A DNA stretch of 64,000 bases from Methylovulum sp. (GCF_028687615.1 NZ_JAQTZU010000018.1:1-64000), one strand, 5' to 3'; positions 46,143 to 56,162 are shown, counted from the stretch's first letter. The notes: a model not told the origin generated them from the sequence alone. A program made the numbers and translations.

Positions 46143-47087
46143 ATGACAAAATTGACAGCAGAAGTGCCATATGAAATGGCTGGAATGCGCTTGGATCAAG
46201 TATTGGCTGGGTTGTTTGCGGAGTATTCGCGCAGTAAATTACAAACATGGATCAAATCAGACCGTGTGCAAGTCAACGGGCTGACACTTAAGGCCAGGGA
46301 CAAGCTGGAAGGTGGGGAGGAAATCACCTTGGATGCGGAAGCCGAAGTGGTGATTACTTCAGAACCGGAAAATATCCCGTTGGACATTGCCTACGAAGAC
46401 GACAGCCTGCTGATTGTCAACAAACCGGCGGGCTTGGTGGTGCATCCGGCGATTGGCAATTGGCGCGGTACCTTAGTGAATGCTTTGCTGCATCACGAGC
46501 CAAAATTGGAAACCCTGCCCCGTGCCGGGATCGTCCATCGTATCGACAAAGACACCAGTGGCTTGTTGATGATCGCCAAAACCTTGCAGGCGCACAATAG
46601 TTTGACCGGGCAATTGCAAGAGAGGGAAATTAACCGTGAGTATCTGGCAATAACCCGTGGGCGCATGACCGCCGGTGGTACGGTAGATGAACCGATAGGG
46701 CGGCATCCTTCCGACCGTCTACGCTATGTGGTCAGGGAATCCGGAAAATTTGCGGTGACGCATTATCGGGTGGCGCAACGTTTCACCCGCCATACGTTAG
46801 TCCAGGTGAAACTGGAAACGGGGCGTACCCATCAAATTCGGGTGCACATGGCACATATCCGCTTTCCTTTGGTGGGCGACCCTGTCTACGGTGGACGCTT
46901 CCAAATGCCGCCCGATTGCAGTGAACGGCTGGAAAAAGCCTTGCGGGGTTTCAAACGCCAGGCATTACATGCGGCGAAATTAGGTTTGGCCCATCCCGCG
47001 ACTGACGAATATATGGAATGGGAGCAAGCTATGCCGGACGATATGGTCGAGCTGTTGGAGGCATTGACTGACAATGAACAAGAATAA
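46143..47087 (+). CDS. rluD: 23S rRNA pseudouridine synthase RluD
   Basis: RluD makes pseudouridines 1911, 1915 and 1917 in helix 69 of 23S rRNA. The 314-residue protein has an N-terminal S4 domain (MRLDQVLAGLFAEYSRSKLQ and VQVNGL) and the catalytic Asp in GIVHRIDKDTSGLLMIAK. GRTHQIRVHMAHI is the conserved third motif. The start is ATG 46143. The end overlaps pgeF by 14 bases; the pair next to bamD is conserved. Confidence 0.95.
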   Translation: MTKLTAEVPYEMAGMRLDQVLAGLFAEYSRSKLQTWIKSDRVQVNGLTLKARDKLEGGEEITLDAEAEVVITSEPENIPLDIAYEDDSLLIVNKPAGLVVHPAIGNWRGTLVNALLHHEPKLETLPRAGIVHRIDKDTSGLLMIAKTLQAHNSLTGQLQEREINREYLAITRGRMTAGGTVDEPIGRHPSDRLRYVVRESGKFAVTHYRVAQRFTRHTLVQVKLETGRTHQIRVHMAHIRFPLVGDPVYGGRFQMPPDCSERLEKALRGFKRQALHAAKLGLAHPATDEYMEWEQAMPDDMVELLEALTDNEQE

Positions 47088-47808
47088 ATTTTGGCTGAGG
47101 CCAAATTGGCCGGCTCCTGAAACAATCCAGGCCGCATGTACACTGCGTACTGGTGGGGTCAGCGTAGCTCCCTATAATAGCTTGAATCCGGCCTTGCATG
47201 TGGGTGACCATGTCGATTCTGTAAGACAGAACCGGCAAATTATTGGCGATATGTTGCACTTGCCTGGTGAGCCGAAATGGTTGGCGCAAATCCACAGCGG
47301 TCGTGTTGTTGATGCCGCCAGTGTGGATGGCCAGGAAGAAGCTGATGCCAGTTTTACCGATCAAGCAGGAATCGTTTGTGCGGTGATGACCGCTGATTGC
47401 CTGCCCATGCTTGTGGGTTCGTGTGACGGGCAAAAAATTGCCGCCGTACACGCTGGCTGGCGGGGATTGTTGGCGGGCATCATCAGCAATACGATTGCCG
47501 CAATGCAAACTAATGACGTATTGGTTTGGCTAGGGCCTGCGATAAGCCCGGACTGTTTTGAAGTCGGCGTAGAAGTGCGTGACGCCTTTGTTGCAAAATC
47601 CGACCTATCCGCGCCGGCTTTTACACCGATAGCAAACGGTAAATGCTTTGCGGACATTTATCAATTGGCTCGTGTGGAATTAGCCGGATTAGGCATCACC
47701 CGTGTGTATGGCGGCAATTTTTGCACCGTTACCGAGCAAGAACGTTTTTTTTCCTATCGTCGTGACCAAGTCACCGGACGCATGGCGACGCTCATTTGGA
47801 GAACCTGA
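47074..47808 (+). CDS. pgeF: Polyphenol oxidase/purine nucleoside hydrolase family protein PgeF (YfiH)
   Basis: A 244-residue protein of the DUF152 group. Zinc ligands are in VMTADCLPMLV and AAVHAGWRGLLAG, and GPAISPDCFEVG contributes a third motif. Homologues edit peptidoglycan precursors carrying L-Ser (PgeF) and cleave purine nucleosides. The start ATG 47074 overlaps rluD, and the end overlaps or abuts the ZIP transporter gene, so the three probably form one transcript. Confidence 0.92.
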   Translation: MNKNKFWLRPNWPAPETIQAACTLRTGGVSVAPYNSLNPALHVGDHVDSVRQNRQIIGDMLHLPGEPKWLAQIHSGRVVDAASVDGQEEADASFTDQAGIVCAVMTADCLPMLVGSCDGQKIAAVHAGWRGLLAGIISNTIAAMQTNDVLVWLGPAISPDCFEVGVEVRDAFVAKSDLSAPAFTPIANGKCFADIYQLARVELAGLGITRVYGGNFCTVTEQERFFSYRRDQVTGRMATLIWRT

Positions 47809-47813
47809 CCCTA

Positions 47814-48641
47814 GTGGATTTATTGTTGTTGATCATTATCTTTACTGCCATTGGCGGCGTTTTTAGCGTGTTGGCCGCCGCTGTTTTTTTGCTGTTGCCA
47901 GATCGTCAAAGAATGGCGGTATTGCCTCATGGCATCAGTTTTGCGATTGGTGCTTTACTGACCGTGGCCTTTTACGGGTTGATCCCGCAAGCCTTTGCAG
48001 AAGTCAAGCCAGCCATGTTCCAATCCTTATCAGCAACCATTTTGGCGGGGATTTTGGGCTTTTTTGTTTTGGAGAAATTACTGATTTGGCGGCATTGCCA
48101 TTTTGGCAGTTGTGAAGCCCACGGGGATGACGAGGCGCATCAACATGATGGGGGGAAGCATCATCGGCAGGGTGTCAAATCAGCCGGTGTTTTGATTATT
48201 TTGGGGGATGGCATCCATAATTTTGTCGATGGCATATTGATCGCCGCGGCATTTTTAACTGACGTGCAATTGGGGGTCGTGTCCAGCCTTGCTGTGGCGG
48301 CGCACGAAATCCCGCAGGAAGTGGGAGATTTTGCCATACTGCTGGAGAGCGGTTATTCCAAAGGCAAAGCCCTTTTTTACAATATCCTGGCGAGCCTGAC
48401 GACGGTGGTCGGTGGGGTGCTGGCTTATTACTGCCTGGAAGATTTACACGATAGCTTGCCTTATTTCCTTGCTTTGGCGGCATCCAGCTTTATTTATATC
48501 GCCGTTGCAGATCTGATTCCGTCATTGCATAAAAAAACGGACATGAAAACTTCATTGAAACAAATTGCATTGATCGCTGCGGGGGTATTTTTGATCAGTT
48601 ATTTGCATAATGTCATCCATCATGTTGACGCACTGAGGTAA
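47814..48641 (+). CDS. ZIP-family metal transporter
   Basis: A membrane protein of about 275 residues with eight hydrophobic segments. Metal-site helices read HNFVDGILIAAAFL and AAHEIPQEVGDFAILLESG, the paired ZIP motifs that bind Zn, Fe or Mn. A His/Asp-rich cytoplasmic loop (EAHGDDEAHQHDGGKHHRQG) between helices 3 and 4 is a metal sensor or buffer. GTG 47814 follows GGAG; TTG 47796 six codons earlier is an alternative that overlaps pgeF. It is the final gene of the rluD-pgeF cluster. Confidence 0.88.
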   Translation: MDLLLLIIIFTAIGGVFSVLAAAVFLLLPDRQRMAVLPHGISFAIGALLTVAFYGLIPQAFAEVKPAMFQSLSATILAGILGFFVLEKLLIWRHCHFGSCEAHGDDEAHQHDGGKHHRQGVKSAGVLIILGDGIHNFVDGILIAAAFLTDVQLGVVSSLAVAAHEIPQEVGDFAILLESGYSKGKALFYNILASLTTVVGGVLAYYCLEDLHDSLPYFLALAASSFIYIAVADLIPSLHKKTDMKTSLKQIALIAAGVFLISYLHNVIHHVDALR

Positions 48642-48643
48642 TC

Positions 48644-48675
48644 CAGCAGGGGCGGATGTTTGTGCGCCTCTGCTG
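48644..48675. terminator. Hairpin between convergent ZIP and pgm genes
   Basis: CAGCAGgGGCG (48644-48654) pairs with CGCCtCTGCTG near 48665-48675 around a short loop, with no T-run. The position fits a shared terminator. Confidence 0.6.
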
Positions 48676-48694
48676 ATCTACCAAATCCCTCCTA

Positions 48695-50359
<1,665 letters not shown>

Positions 50360-50405
50360 TTAGTACACTAAAATTTTTTCGAGTGTAAACGTTAGTAGAA
50401 GTTAT

Positions 50406-50948
50406 ATGTTACGAATATTTTTAATACTGTGTTGCAGTTTTTTTTCTGTGGTGGTGTCTGCCAATAATGATGTCTGGTTGCTGGTAGATACTAAAGCCCG
50501 TAAAATCGAAGTTAAAAAAGGCGAGCAGACCATCGAAACCCTGGAAAGTATTGCGATTGGCCGCGGCGGTGCGGGCATGAAGTTGTATCGGGGTGACAAT
50601 GTGACCCCGCACGGCAGCTATAAAATAGGCTGGATTGGTGAAAAATCTTCTTTTCGACGCTTTTTTGGTTTAACCTATCCGTCGGTTGACGATGCACAAA
50701 AAGCGTTTGCACACCATATCATCGACGAGCCCACTTATTATCGAATTGTGTCTGCACATATCAATAATCAAATACCGCCGCAAAATACGCCATTAGGAGG
50801 CCAAATAGGCATCCATGGGCTTGGGCGGGCAGATGAACGAGTCCATAAAACTTTTGATTGGACACACGGCTGTATCGCTCTGACGAATGGTCAGATTGAT
50901 CATTTAAGCCAGCTAGTCGATACAGGAACAGTAGTAAAGATAAAATAA
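50406..50948 (+). CDS. L,D-transpeptidase (YkuD domain)
   Basis: A 180-residue exported protein: a signal peptide of about 19 residues (ending VSA-NN), then a YkuD domain. The catalytic motif is IGIHGLGRADERVHK... DWTHGCIALTN, with the Cys nucleophile in HGCI and two His. It cross-links peptidoglycan or attaches an Lpp-type lipoprotein to diaminopimelate. The Lpp-like gene just downstream supports the second role. Start ATG 50406. Confidence 0.9.
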   Translation: MLRIFLILCCSFFSVVVSANNDVWLLVDTKARKIEVKKGEQTIETLESIAIGRGGAGMKLYRGDNVTPHGSYKIGWIGEKSSFRRFFGLTYPSVDDAQKAFAHHIIDEPTYYRIVSAHINNQIPPQNTPLGGQIGIHGLGRADERVHKTFDWTHGCIALTNGQIDHLSQLVDTGTVVKIK

Positions 50949-51034
50949 AGCTGGAAAATGCAGTAATCGGTGATAAAATTACACTCAGGTGTAAATTTCT
51001 TTTGTTGTAATAACTTTAAATTTAGGAAAATGAT

Positions 51035-51313
51035 ATGAAAAGAGTAGTGAAATTATCAATGATAGCTTTGGCTGTTAGTATGGTTGTTGGTTGCGCAAGC
51101 AGCTCAGATATTGACAATCTGCAATCACAAATTGACAGCTTGAAAACTTCTGTTGCACAAGCTTCTTCTGATGCTGCTAGTGCACAAAGTGCCGCTAACG
51201 ATGCTGCATCAAGAGCTGCTGCTGCCGAATCTGCCGCTAACCGTGCCGCTCAATACGCACAAGAAACTAGCAGCAAATTGGACAGCATGTTCAAAAAATC
51301 AATGATGAAATAA
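51035..51313 (+). CDS. Lpp/OprI-type Ala-rich lipoprotein
   Basis: A 92-residue lipoprotein with lipobox VVGC (Cys20). A short linker precedes an Ala/Ser/Glu helix with heptad-spaced Ala (SAANDAASRAAAAESAANRA), a trimeric alanine-zipper of the Lpp/OprI type. It ends in FKKSMMK, so a C-terminal Lys is available for attachment to peptidoglycan. Expected role: tethering the outer membrane to the wall. A strong terminator follows, typical for a highly expressed short gene. Confidence 0.88.
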   Translation: MKRVVKLSMIALAVSMVVGCASSSDIDNLQSQIDSLKTSVAQASSDAASAQSAANDAASRAAAAESAANRAAQYAQETSSKLDSMFKKSMMK

Positions 51314-51337
51314 ATCATCCATTGTTTTTGAGCTAAT

Positions 51338-51369
51338 AAAAAGCCCGATGGTTCGCCATCGGGCTTTTT
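51338..51369. terminator. Bidirectional terminator after the Lpp-like gene
   Basis: AAAAAGCCCGATGG pairs with CCATCGGGCTTTTT around TTCG, with flanking A and T runs. It also serves the convergent rdgC gene. Confidence 0.92.
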
Positions 51370-51382
51370 TTATGCCTGGTTT

Positions 51383-52291
51383 TTAGGCTTGTTGTTCGCC
51401 GCCAAACAATTCCAGCAAGCGTGGCAAGAATTGGCTGAGTTCTAGCGACATGATTGAAAAATCGGCATCAAATTTTTCCGCATCGTTGTCGGTTTCAATG
51501 TCGGCGACCTGATCCTGGATCAAATCCAGAAAACGCAAGCGTTTGATGGCGAGATGCTCGTCGAGGATAAATGCCAAGCGGTCTGCCCAATTGACAGCCA
51601 GTTTAATCACTTCTTTACCGGTATCCAGATGGTTTTTGATTTCAGGTAATGCCAAATCATGGCGTTTGCAACGGATAATGCCTCCTGCTTCTTCAGGCGA
51701 ACGCAATTCGCATTCATCTTCTATCGTTATATCATCGGGTGTTTGATGGGTGCTTAACCATTGGGTCATGGTCATGGCTGGTTTGTGAATGGTATTGGGT
51801 GGCACTGCGGGCAATGAACCTAAGCATTTGCGTAACAGGCTTAGCAAGTCCTCGGCATTTTTTGCCGAAGCCGCATCGGCAATGATCCAACCGCCTTTAG
51901 TGTCAATATACGCATAGATTTTGCGTGAAAAGGTGAAGGCTTTGGGTAATAATTCAAAAACCAGTTCGTCCTTGATTGCCGTGCGTTCTTTTTTCCCTAA
52001 TTTCCGTCCTTGTTTTTCTTCGGTTTCCAGGATTTTTTCCTGAACCAATTCGTTAAGTACCGATGACGGCAACACCCGTTCTTCTTTTTTTCCGCACAGC
52101 ATCATAAAACCATTGCTGCTATGCACTAACTGCTGTCCGTTTTTGCCCACCGGCGAAGTCCAGCCGAATGCAGATTCCTCGTGAGGCCCGCATGGACGGA
52201 ACGCCAAGGCGGCGAGTTTTTGTTCCAGCTCCTCGGCTGACAATGTAAAGGCTTCGGTGAGACGAAAAATGCTAAGATTTTTAAACCACAT
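51383..52291 (-). CDS. rdgC: Recombination-associated protein RdgC
   Basis: RdgC forms a ring dimer around duplex DNA and restrains RecA in the cell; it is found with exonuclease and replication defects in E. coli. The 302-residue protein matches the family N-terminus (MWFKNLSIFRLTEAFTLSAEELE) and FRPCGPHEESAFGWTSPVG. The C-terminal Gly-rich ring contacts are less clear. Start ATG 52291. Single gene, divergent from the DNA glycosylase. Confidence 0.94.
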   Translation of the reverse strand: MWFKNLSIFRLTEAFTLSAEELEQKLAALAFRPCGPHEESAFGWTSPVGKNGQQLVHSSNGFMMLCGKKEERVLPSSVLNELVQEKILETEEKQGRKLGKKERTAIKDELVFELLPKAFTFSRKIYAYIDTKGGWIIADAASAKNAEDLLSLLRKCLGSLPAVPPNTIHKPAMTMTQWLSTHQTPDDITIEDECELRSPEEAGGIIRCKRHDLALPEIKNHLDTGKEVIKLAVNWADRLAFILDEHLAIKRLRFLDLIQDQVADIETDNDAEKFDADFSIMSLELSQFLPRLLELFGGEQQA

Positions 52292-52372
52292 GGTGGGACT
52301 GATCCTGTAAAAATAATGACCGGCTATTATCGCAAATTTAATCCTGTAAAAATGAAAATTTCTTAACGCTAA

Positions 52373-52882
52373 ATGTCCATCAACGAAGGTTTCCAGCCGA
52401 TAGCCGATGAAAAGGCTTCGGTGCTGATATTGGGTTCCATGCCTAGCGTCGCGTCATTACAAGCCAAGCAATATTATGCGCATCCCAGAAATGCGTTTTG
52501 GATGATTATGGGTGAATTATTCGGGGCGAATCCAGAATTGGACTATCAGCAGCGGCAAAAACTGTTGATGGTCCATCACATTGCGGTTTGGGATGTCTTG
52601 CAGAGTGGTTACCGCTGTGGCAGCCTCGATGCCAATATCGACATGAAAAGTATTCAGGTCAACGATTTTGCAGGGTTTTACACACATCATCCGGCGATTT
52701 CCCTCGTGTTTTTTAATGGCGGCATGGCGGAAAAAATGTATCGGCAACGGGTTTTGCCCAAATTGGTGCAAGAATTTAACCATCTGCGCTATCAACGTTT
52801 GCCATCGACCAGTCCGGCCCATGCGTCGTTGACATTGCCACAAAAAATGGTTGCGTGGCAGGTGATTAAACAAGCGACGTAA
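52373..52882 (+). CDS. Hypoxanthine-DNA glycosylase (UDG family 6)
   Basis: A 169-residue uracil-DNA-glycosylase-fold protein of the hypoxanthine-DNA glycosylase group, which removes deaminated adenine. The signature pieces are VLILGSMPSVASLQAKQYYA, HPRNAFWMIMGELFG, SLVFFNGGMAEK and LPSTSPAHAS. It probably acts alone in base excision. The frame starts at ATG 52373, adjacent to the divergent rdgC, and ends before darP. Confidence 0.9.
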   Translation: MSINEGFQPIADEKASVLILGSMPSVASLQAKQYYAHPRNAFWMIMGELFGANPELDYQQRQKLLMVHHIAVWDVLQSGYRCGSLDANIDMKSIQVNDFAGFYTHHPAISLVFFNGGMAEKMYRQRVLPKLVQEFNHLRYQRLPSTSPAHASLTLPQKMVAWQVIKQAT

Positions 52883-52951
52883 ACTGACTGTGATAAAGTA
52901 AAATGTTTTATTGCCGGATTTGCCGGTTATTTGGTTACTTTTAGGTTTGCT

Positions 52952-53551
52952 ATGAATGAAGAATACGATTATGAATACGAATATGATGACAATGGCGAAA
53001 TTGTCTATTACGCGGTTCGTCCGAACAAAACTCAAATAAAAAAAGAGATAGCGGGGCTTTTTGAATTAGGTGAAAAAATGTCCGAATTATCACCTGCCCA
53101 GCTTAGCACCTTGGAGTTGCCTGCCAACATCCATAAAGCGGTAACGGAAGTGTCAGGCATGCCGCACAAGGGGGCCAGAAAACGCTTGCTGAAATATATA
53201 GCCGGACAGCTACATAAAATCGACGTAGATGAGTTTACGGAAAAATTGGCGCGTATCGAAAATAAAAGCGCCCACGCCGTTAGGGAGCATCATATTGTCG
53301 AACGCTGGCGCGAGCGTTTGTTGGCGGAAAGCAATGAAGCCCTAAGCGAATTGCTTGATGAATATCCCCAGGCAGATAGGCAACATCTGAGGCAATTGGT
53401 GCGCAATGCACAAAAAGAAGTGGAAATGGCTAAGCCGCCCAAATCATCGAGGCTGTTGTACCGTTATCTTAAAACACTATTTAATTTTACCGGTGGCGTA
53501 GAAGAAGAGGACTTTGCTGACGACGGTAGGGAGGCGGAGGAAGATTTATAA
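52952..53551 (+). CDS. darP: Ribosome-associated DUF615 protein DarP (YjgA)
   Basis: DarP (YjgA) binds the late 50S ribosomal subunit and helps its final assembly. The 199-residue protein has a Tyr/Asp-rich start (MNEEYDYEYEYDDNGEIVYY) and the family core VRPNKTQIKKEIAGLFELGE and VREHHIVERWRERLL. The acidic tail (EEEDFADDGREAEEDL) is extra. ATG 52952 is preferred over an upstream extension with a poor N-terminus. It is convergent with the Crp-type gene, overlapping its stop by six bases. Confidence 0.93.
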   Translation: MNEEYDYEYEYDDNGEIVYYAVRPNKTQIKKEIAGLFELGEKMSELSPAQLSTLELPANIHKAVTEVSGMPHKGARKRLLKYIAGQLHKIDVDEFTEKLARIENKSAHAVREHHIVERWRERLLAESNEALSELLDEYPQADRQHLRQLVRNAQKEVEMAKPPKSSRLLYRYLKTLFNFTGGVEEEDFADDGREAEEDL

Positions 53552-54214
53552 GCGTATAGACGGCGGAATCTTGATTAATATGGATTTGTCGTGGTTTTCC
53601 AAATACCCCTTTTTCTCCAATTCCCTGAGGACTTTGTTGATCATTTCCCTAGATGCGCCGATCATGCTGGCGAGTTCCAATTGTGTGGGCCGGTCATGGA
53701 TGACTAAATCACCATTCTCTTCTTTGCAGGCCAATTTATACAATACTTGCACGGTCCGCTCATGGACATTGGACAGGGCGAGGTTTTTTACTCTCCGGGT
53801 GAGGATCCTGATTTTTTCTGACATGTCTTTTAGCAAATTTAAAGTCACATCAGGATATTCAGTAAGCCAAATCTTAAAATCACCCTTGGAAATAATGCCA
53901 CATACCGTTTTTTCCAAAGTCATCACCGACGCTGAACGCGGTTCATTCCCCAATAAGGCCAGCTCGCCAAAGTAAGATCCGGTTTCTTGGGTCATCAAAG
54001 TCACTTCCCGCCCGCCATTGTCGCTGGTAAAGATCTTCACCCTGCCGGAAACAATAATATAAAGGGAATCCGTTTCATCTTTTTCGGAAATGATGATGGT
54101 TTGTTTCGGAAAGGTACAACATTTGGCCTTGAGCGCTAATGACTCAATGGCTTCATCAGGTAACAGGGAAAGAAACGCGATTTTTTTTAAACCTAATAAA
54201 GCTTCTTGCTGCAT
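53546..54214 (-). CDS. Crp/Fnr-family transcription regulator
   Basis: A 222-residue regulator: a cyclic-nucleotide-type sensor domain (about 10-125, with SDNGGREVTLMTQETGSYFGELALLGNEPRSASV; the E and R of the phosphate cassette are present), a long dimer helix and a Crp-type winged helix (RPTQLELASMIGASREMINKVLRE). No N-terminal Cys cluster is seen, so it is not an oxygen-sensing Fnr. It may respond to cAMP, c-di-GMP or a fatty acid signal. The start is at ATG 54214; an upstream TTG extension gives no similarity. Confidence 0.88.
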   Translation of the reverse strand: MQQEALLGLKKIAFLSLLPDEAIESLALKAKCCTFPKQTIIISEKDETDSLYIIVSGRVKIFTSDNGGREVTLMTQETGSYFGELALLGNEPRSASVMTLEKTVCGIISKGDFKIWLTEYPDVTLNLLKDMSEKIRILTRRVKNLALSNVHERTVQVLYKLACKEENGDLVIHDRPTQLELASMIGASREMINKVLRELEKKGYLENHDKSILIKIPPSIRL

Positions 54215-54268
54215 GGCTAATGTTCCAGATTTAAGATAATGGGGGAATGGTAGGCACTTGAGCGTCAA

Positions 54269-54704
54269 GACGAAACTTTAACATGCTATGAAACACTTTG
54301 GGAGTATAAAGCATAGACGCGGAAACCAAGCAATCGCAATAAAATCGGCCAGAAACTAACAAAGCAACCGGGTTTCAATTCGGCGAAATCTGATTGTTAT
54401 TGCAACCGCAATGATTGACGGCAATTTTTAGAAATACTCCTTTTATTGCGAGTTTATTGCGAGTTTATTGCGAGTTTATTGCGAGTTTATTGCGAGTTTA
54501 TTGCGAGTTTATTGCGAGTTTATTGCGAGTTTATTGCGGGTTTATTGCGGGTTTATTGCGAGGCGCACCAAGCCCAAAAGCCGTAGTCGCTAAGCTATAA
54601 TGACCAAGCCTTGCATCGCTGTTTTTTTGCTTTAAAAATAAGTGTATTATCTCGATTCACCTAAAAATAATAAGAGAATTAAATTTACTAATTGAGGAGG
54701 AATC
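54269..54704. other. Intergenic region with an 11-bp tandem array
   Basis: No protein gene is supported. The open frame across the array only repeats a short hydrophobic peptide. The array at 54442-54562 dominates the region. Upstream lies the promoter region of the Crp-type gene, and 54630-54690 leads to the small membrane protein gene with AT-rich sequence. Confidence 0.6.
54442..54562. repeat. Tandem array of eleven 11-bp repeats
   Basis: TTTATTGCGAG is repeated eleven times without interruption (54442-54562, exactly 121 bp); units nine and ten read TTTATTGCGGG. The 11-bp period is near one helical turn, so any bound protein would sit on one face. It could be a variable-number tandem repeat, a multi-site binding array or a by-product of slippage. 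Confidence 0.95.
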
Positions 54705-54911
54705 ATGGGTGATGTAACTGAGTTGTTTTTGATTATGTTGATTATTGCGACTGCGGCCTTCCTGCCGTTGGGTTACTTTATTTATAAATTCACAAAAAAA
54801 AATGGTAAACCTTTTGGTGAAACCGAGCCGCATGGTGACAGCCCGTCATTGATTAATGACTTTGCGGAAAATGTCATCCATTTTGTGCAAAGCCGGTTAG
54901 CTAAAAAATAA
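54705..54911 (+). CDS. Small single-pass membrane protein of unknown function
   Basis: A 68-residue protein with a strong ribosome site (GAGGAGG, 7 bases ahead) and one hydrophobic segment (LFLIMLIIATAAFLPLGYFI, residues 8-27). A positively charged stretch (YKFTKKNGK) follows, then a short soluble tail ending in a possible amphipathic helix (NDFAENVIHFVQSRLAKK). The topology would place the tail in the cytoplasm. No family is recognised; a similar arrangement is seen in small subunits of membrane complexes. Confidence 0.7.
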   Translation: MGDVTELFLIMLIIATAAFLPLGYFIYKFTKKNGKPFGETEPHGDSPSLINDFAENVIHFVQSRLAKK

Positions 54912-54946
54912 GTTTATGGTGGATGGGGGCTTTGCTGTGTAAGCCC

Positions 54947-55699
54947 TCATTTTCCAACGCTGCCGCAACTTGGGCAGAAAGGGTTTTTTTTCAAGCGCAT
55001 CGCGTTGACCTCCATCGACAGCCCATCTATCAGCAATAATTTCCCCATCAAGGTTTCGCCAATTGACATAATCAGCTTCATCGCTTCTAAGGCTTGGATG
55101 CTGCCGATTATGCCGGTAATCGGTGCAATGACGCCGTTGCTTGCACAGTTGACCAATTCCTCGCCATCGCTATGGTAAAGGCAGTTGTAACAGGGGCTAT
55201 TGTTTCTTCCTGGTGTAAATACCGACACTTGCCCTTCAAAACGTATTGCCGCACCCGAAACCAAAGGCGTTTGCCGGTTTACACACGCTAGATTGACTGC
55301 AAAACGGGTGGCAAAATTATCGCTGCAATCCAGTACCACATCCGCTTTTTTCACTTCTGCATCAAGCAGTTCACCTGCCAGACGCTGTTTTACGGCGATC
55401 ACCTGCACATCGGGATTTAATTTATTCAAGGTTTGTTTGCTTGAAATTACCTTTTCTATCCCAATATCAGGGGTGTGATGAGCAATCTGCCGTTGTAAAT
55501 TGGATAAATCAACCACGTCATCGTCATAAATTGTGATACAGCCGACTCCGGCAGCCGCTAGATACATCGCGGCGGGTGAACCTAGTCCGCCCGCGCCGAT
55601 GATTAAAATCTTGGCGGCGAGGAGTTTTTGCTGCCCGTCCACGTCGATTTGCGGCAGCATGATTTGGCGGCTATAGCGTAAAAGTTGGTCGTCATTCAT
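54947..55699 (-). CDS. moeB: MoeB/ThiF-type E1-like adenylyltransferase
   Basis: A 250-residue protein of the ThiF/MoeB/HesA family. It adenylates the C-terminal Gly of a ubiquitin-like sulfur carrier such as MoaD. Motifs are the nucleotide loop GAGGLGSPAAMYLAAAG, DDDVVDLSNLQRQ, the catalytic Asp in VLDCSDNFATRFAVN and two Cys pairs for zinc (CYNCLYH and CPSCGSV). MoaD (77 residues, ending GG) and MoaE are encoded at 60117-60120 in the same window. MoeB and ThiF cannot be told apart with certainty from sequence alone. Confidence 0.88.
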   Translation of the reverse strand: MNDDQLLRYSRQIMLPQIDVDGQQKLLAAKILIIGAGGLGSPAAMYLAAAGVGCITIYDDDVVDLSNLQRQIAHHTPDIGIEKVISSKQTLNKLNPDVQVIAVKQRLAGELLDAEVKKADVVLDCSDNFATRFAVNLACVNRQTPLVSGAAIRFEGQVSVFTPGRNNSPCYNCLYHSDGEELVNCASNGVIAPITGIIGSIQALEAMKLIMSIGETLMGKLLLIDGLSMEVNAMRLKKNPFCPSCGSVGK

Positions 55700-55744
55700 A
55701 AGTTATCGGGTTTGGGAAGGTGAGGGGAGATGATGCCAAAGAAC

Positions 55745-55772
55745 TTGACACACTGCAAAAGCTCATTATCAT
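55745..55772 (+). promoter_or_regulatory. groESL promoter
   Basis: TTGACA (55745-55750) and TATCAT (55767-55772) are separated by 16 bases, a good vegetative promoter. The downstream CIRCE site overlaps the -10 edge. Confidence 0.7.
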
Positions 55773-55798
55773 TAGCACTCGTTACTGGTGAGTGCCAA
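55772..55798. promoter_or_regulatory. CIRCE operator for the HrcA repressor
   Basis: TTAGCACTC-N9-GAGTGCCAA (55772-55798) matches the CIRCE inverted repeat with one substitution in the right arm. It lies just upstream of groES and predicts heat-shock control by HrcA, whose gene is not in the window. Confidence 0.92.
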
Positions 55799-55836
55799 AA
55801 ATATTCAACCATCAATTTTAATCTTAGGAGAGTTAG

Positions 55837-56124
55837 ATGAATATACGTCCGTTACACGATAGAGTCATTGTCAAACGCGTTGAAGAAGAAACCAAAACCG
55901 CTAGCGGCATCGTATTGCCTGGCTCCGCCGCAGAAAAACCAAGCCAAGGTGTGATTTTGGCGGTTGGTGCAGGCAAGCCTTTAGACAACGGCACACTCCG
56001 CGCGTTGGAAGTGAAAGTCGGGGACAAAGTGTTGTTCGGCAAATACGCAGGCAACGAAGTGAAAGTTGACGGTGAAGAAGTCATCGTAATGCGTGAAGAA
56101 GACATCATGGGAATCTTGGGTTAA
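55837..56124 (+). CDS. groES: Co-chaperonin GroES
   Basis: The 95-residue lid of the GroEL chamber. Family start [18 protein letters not shown], mobile loop [18 protein letters not shown] and the [15 protein letters not shown] strand are intact. A CIRCE site precedes it and groEL follows after 111 bases with direct repeats. Start ATG 55837 follows TAGGAGAG. Confidence 0.98.
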   Translation: MNIRPLHDRVIVKRVEEETKTASGIVLPGSAAEKPSQGVILAVGAGKPLDNGTLRALEVKVGDKVLFGKYAGNEVKVDGEEVIVMREEDIMGILG

Positions 56125-56162
56125 ATCTAGCCGGGTTAAATCAAGCCGGGTTAAATCAGACT
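56118..56162. repeat. 15-bp tandem repeat between groES and groEL
   Basis: GGGTTAAATCTAGCC, GGGTTAAATCAAGCC and GGGTTAAATCAGACT follow each other from 56118, the first including the groES stop codon. A related TTTAATCCGAG follows. It might be an RNA-processing site or a slippage product. Confidence 0.8.

Noticed and set aside
54442-54562. CRISPR array
   Set aside because: Units are 11 bp and contiguous with no spacers; no cas gene is in the window.
54415-54600. Frame encoding a repeated hydrophobic peptide across the 11-bp array
   Set aside because: The translation is a by-product of the tandem DNA repeat; there is no ribosome site.
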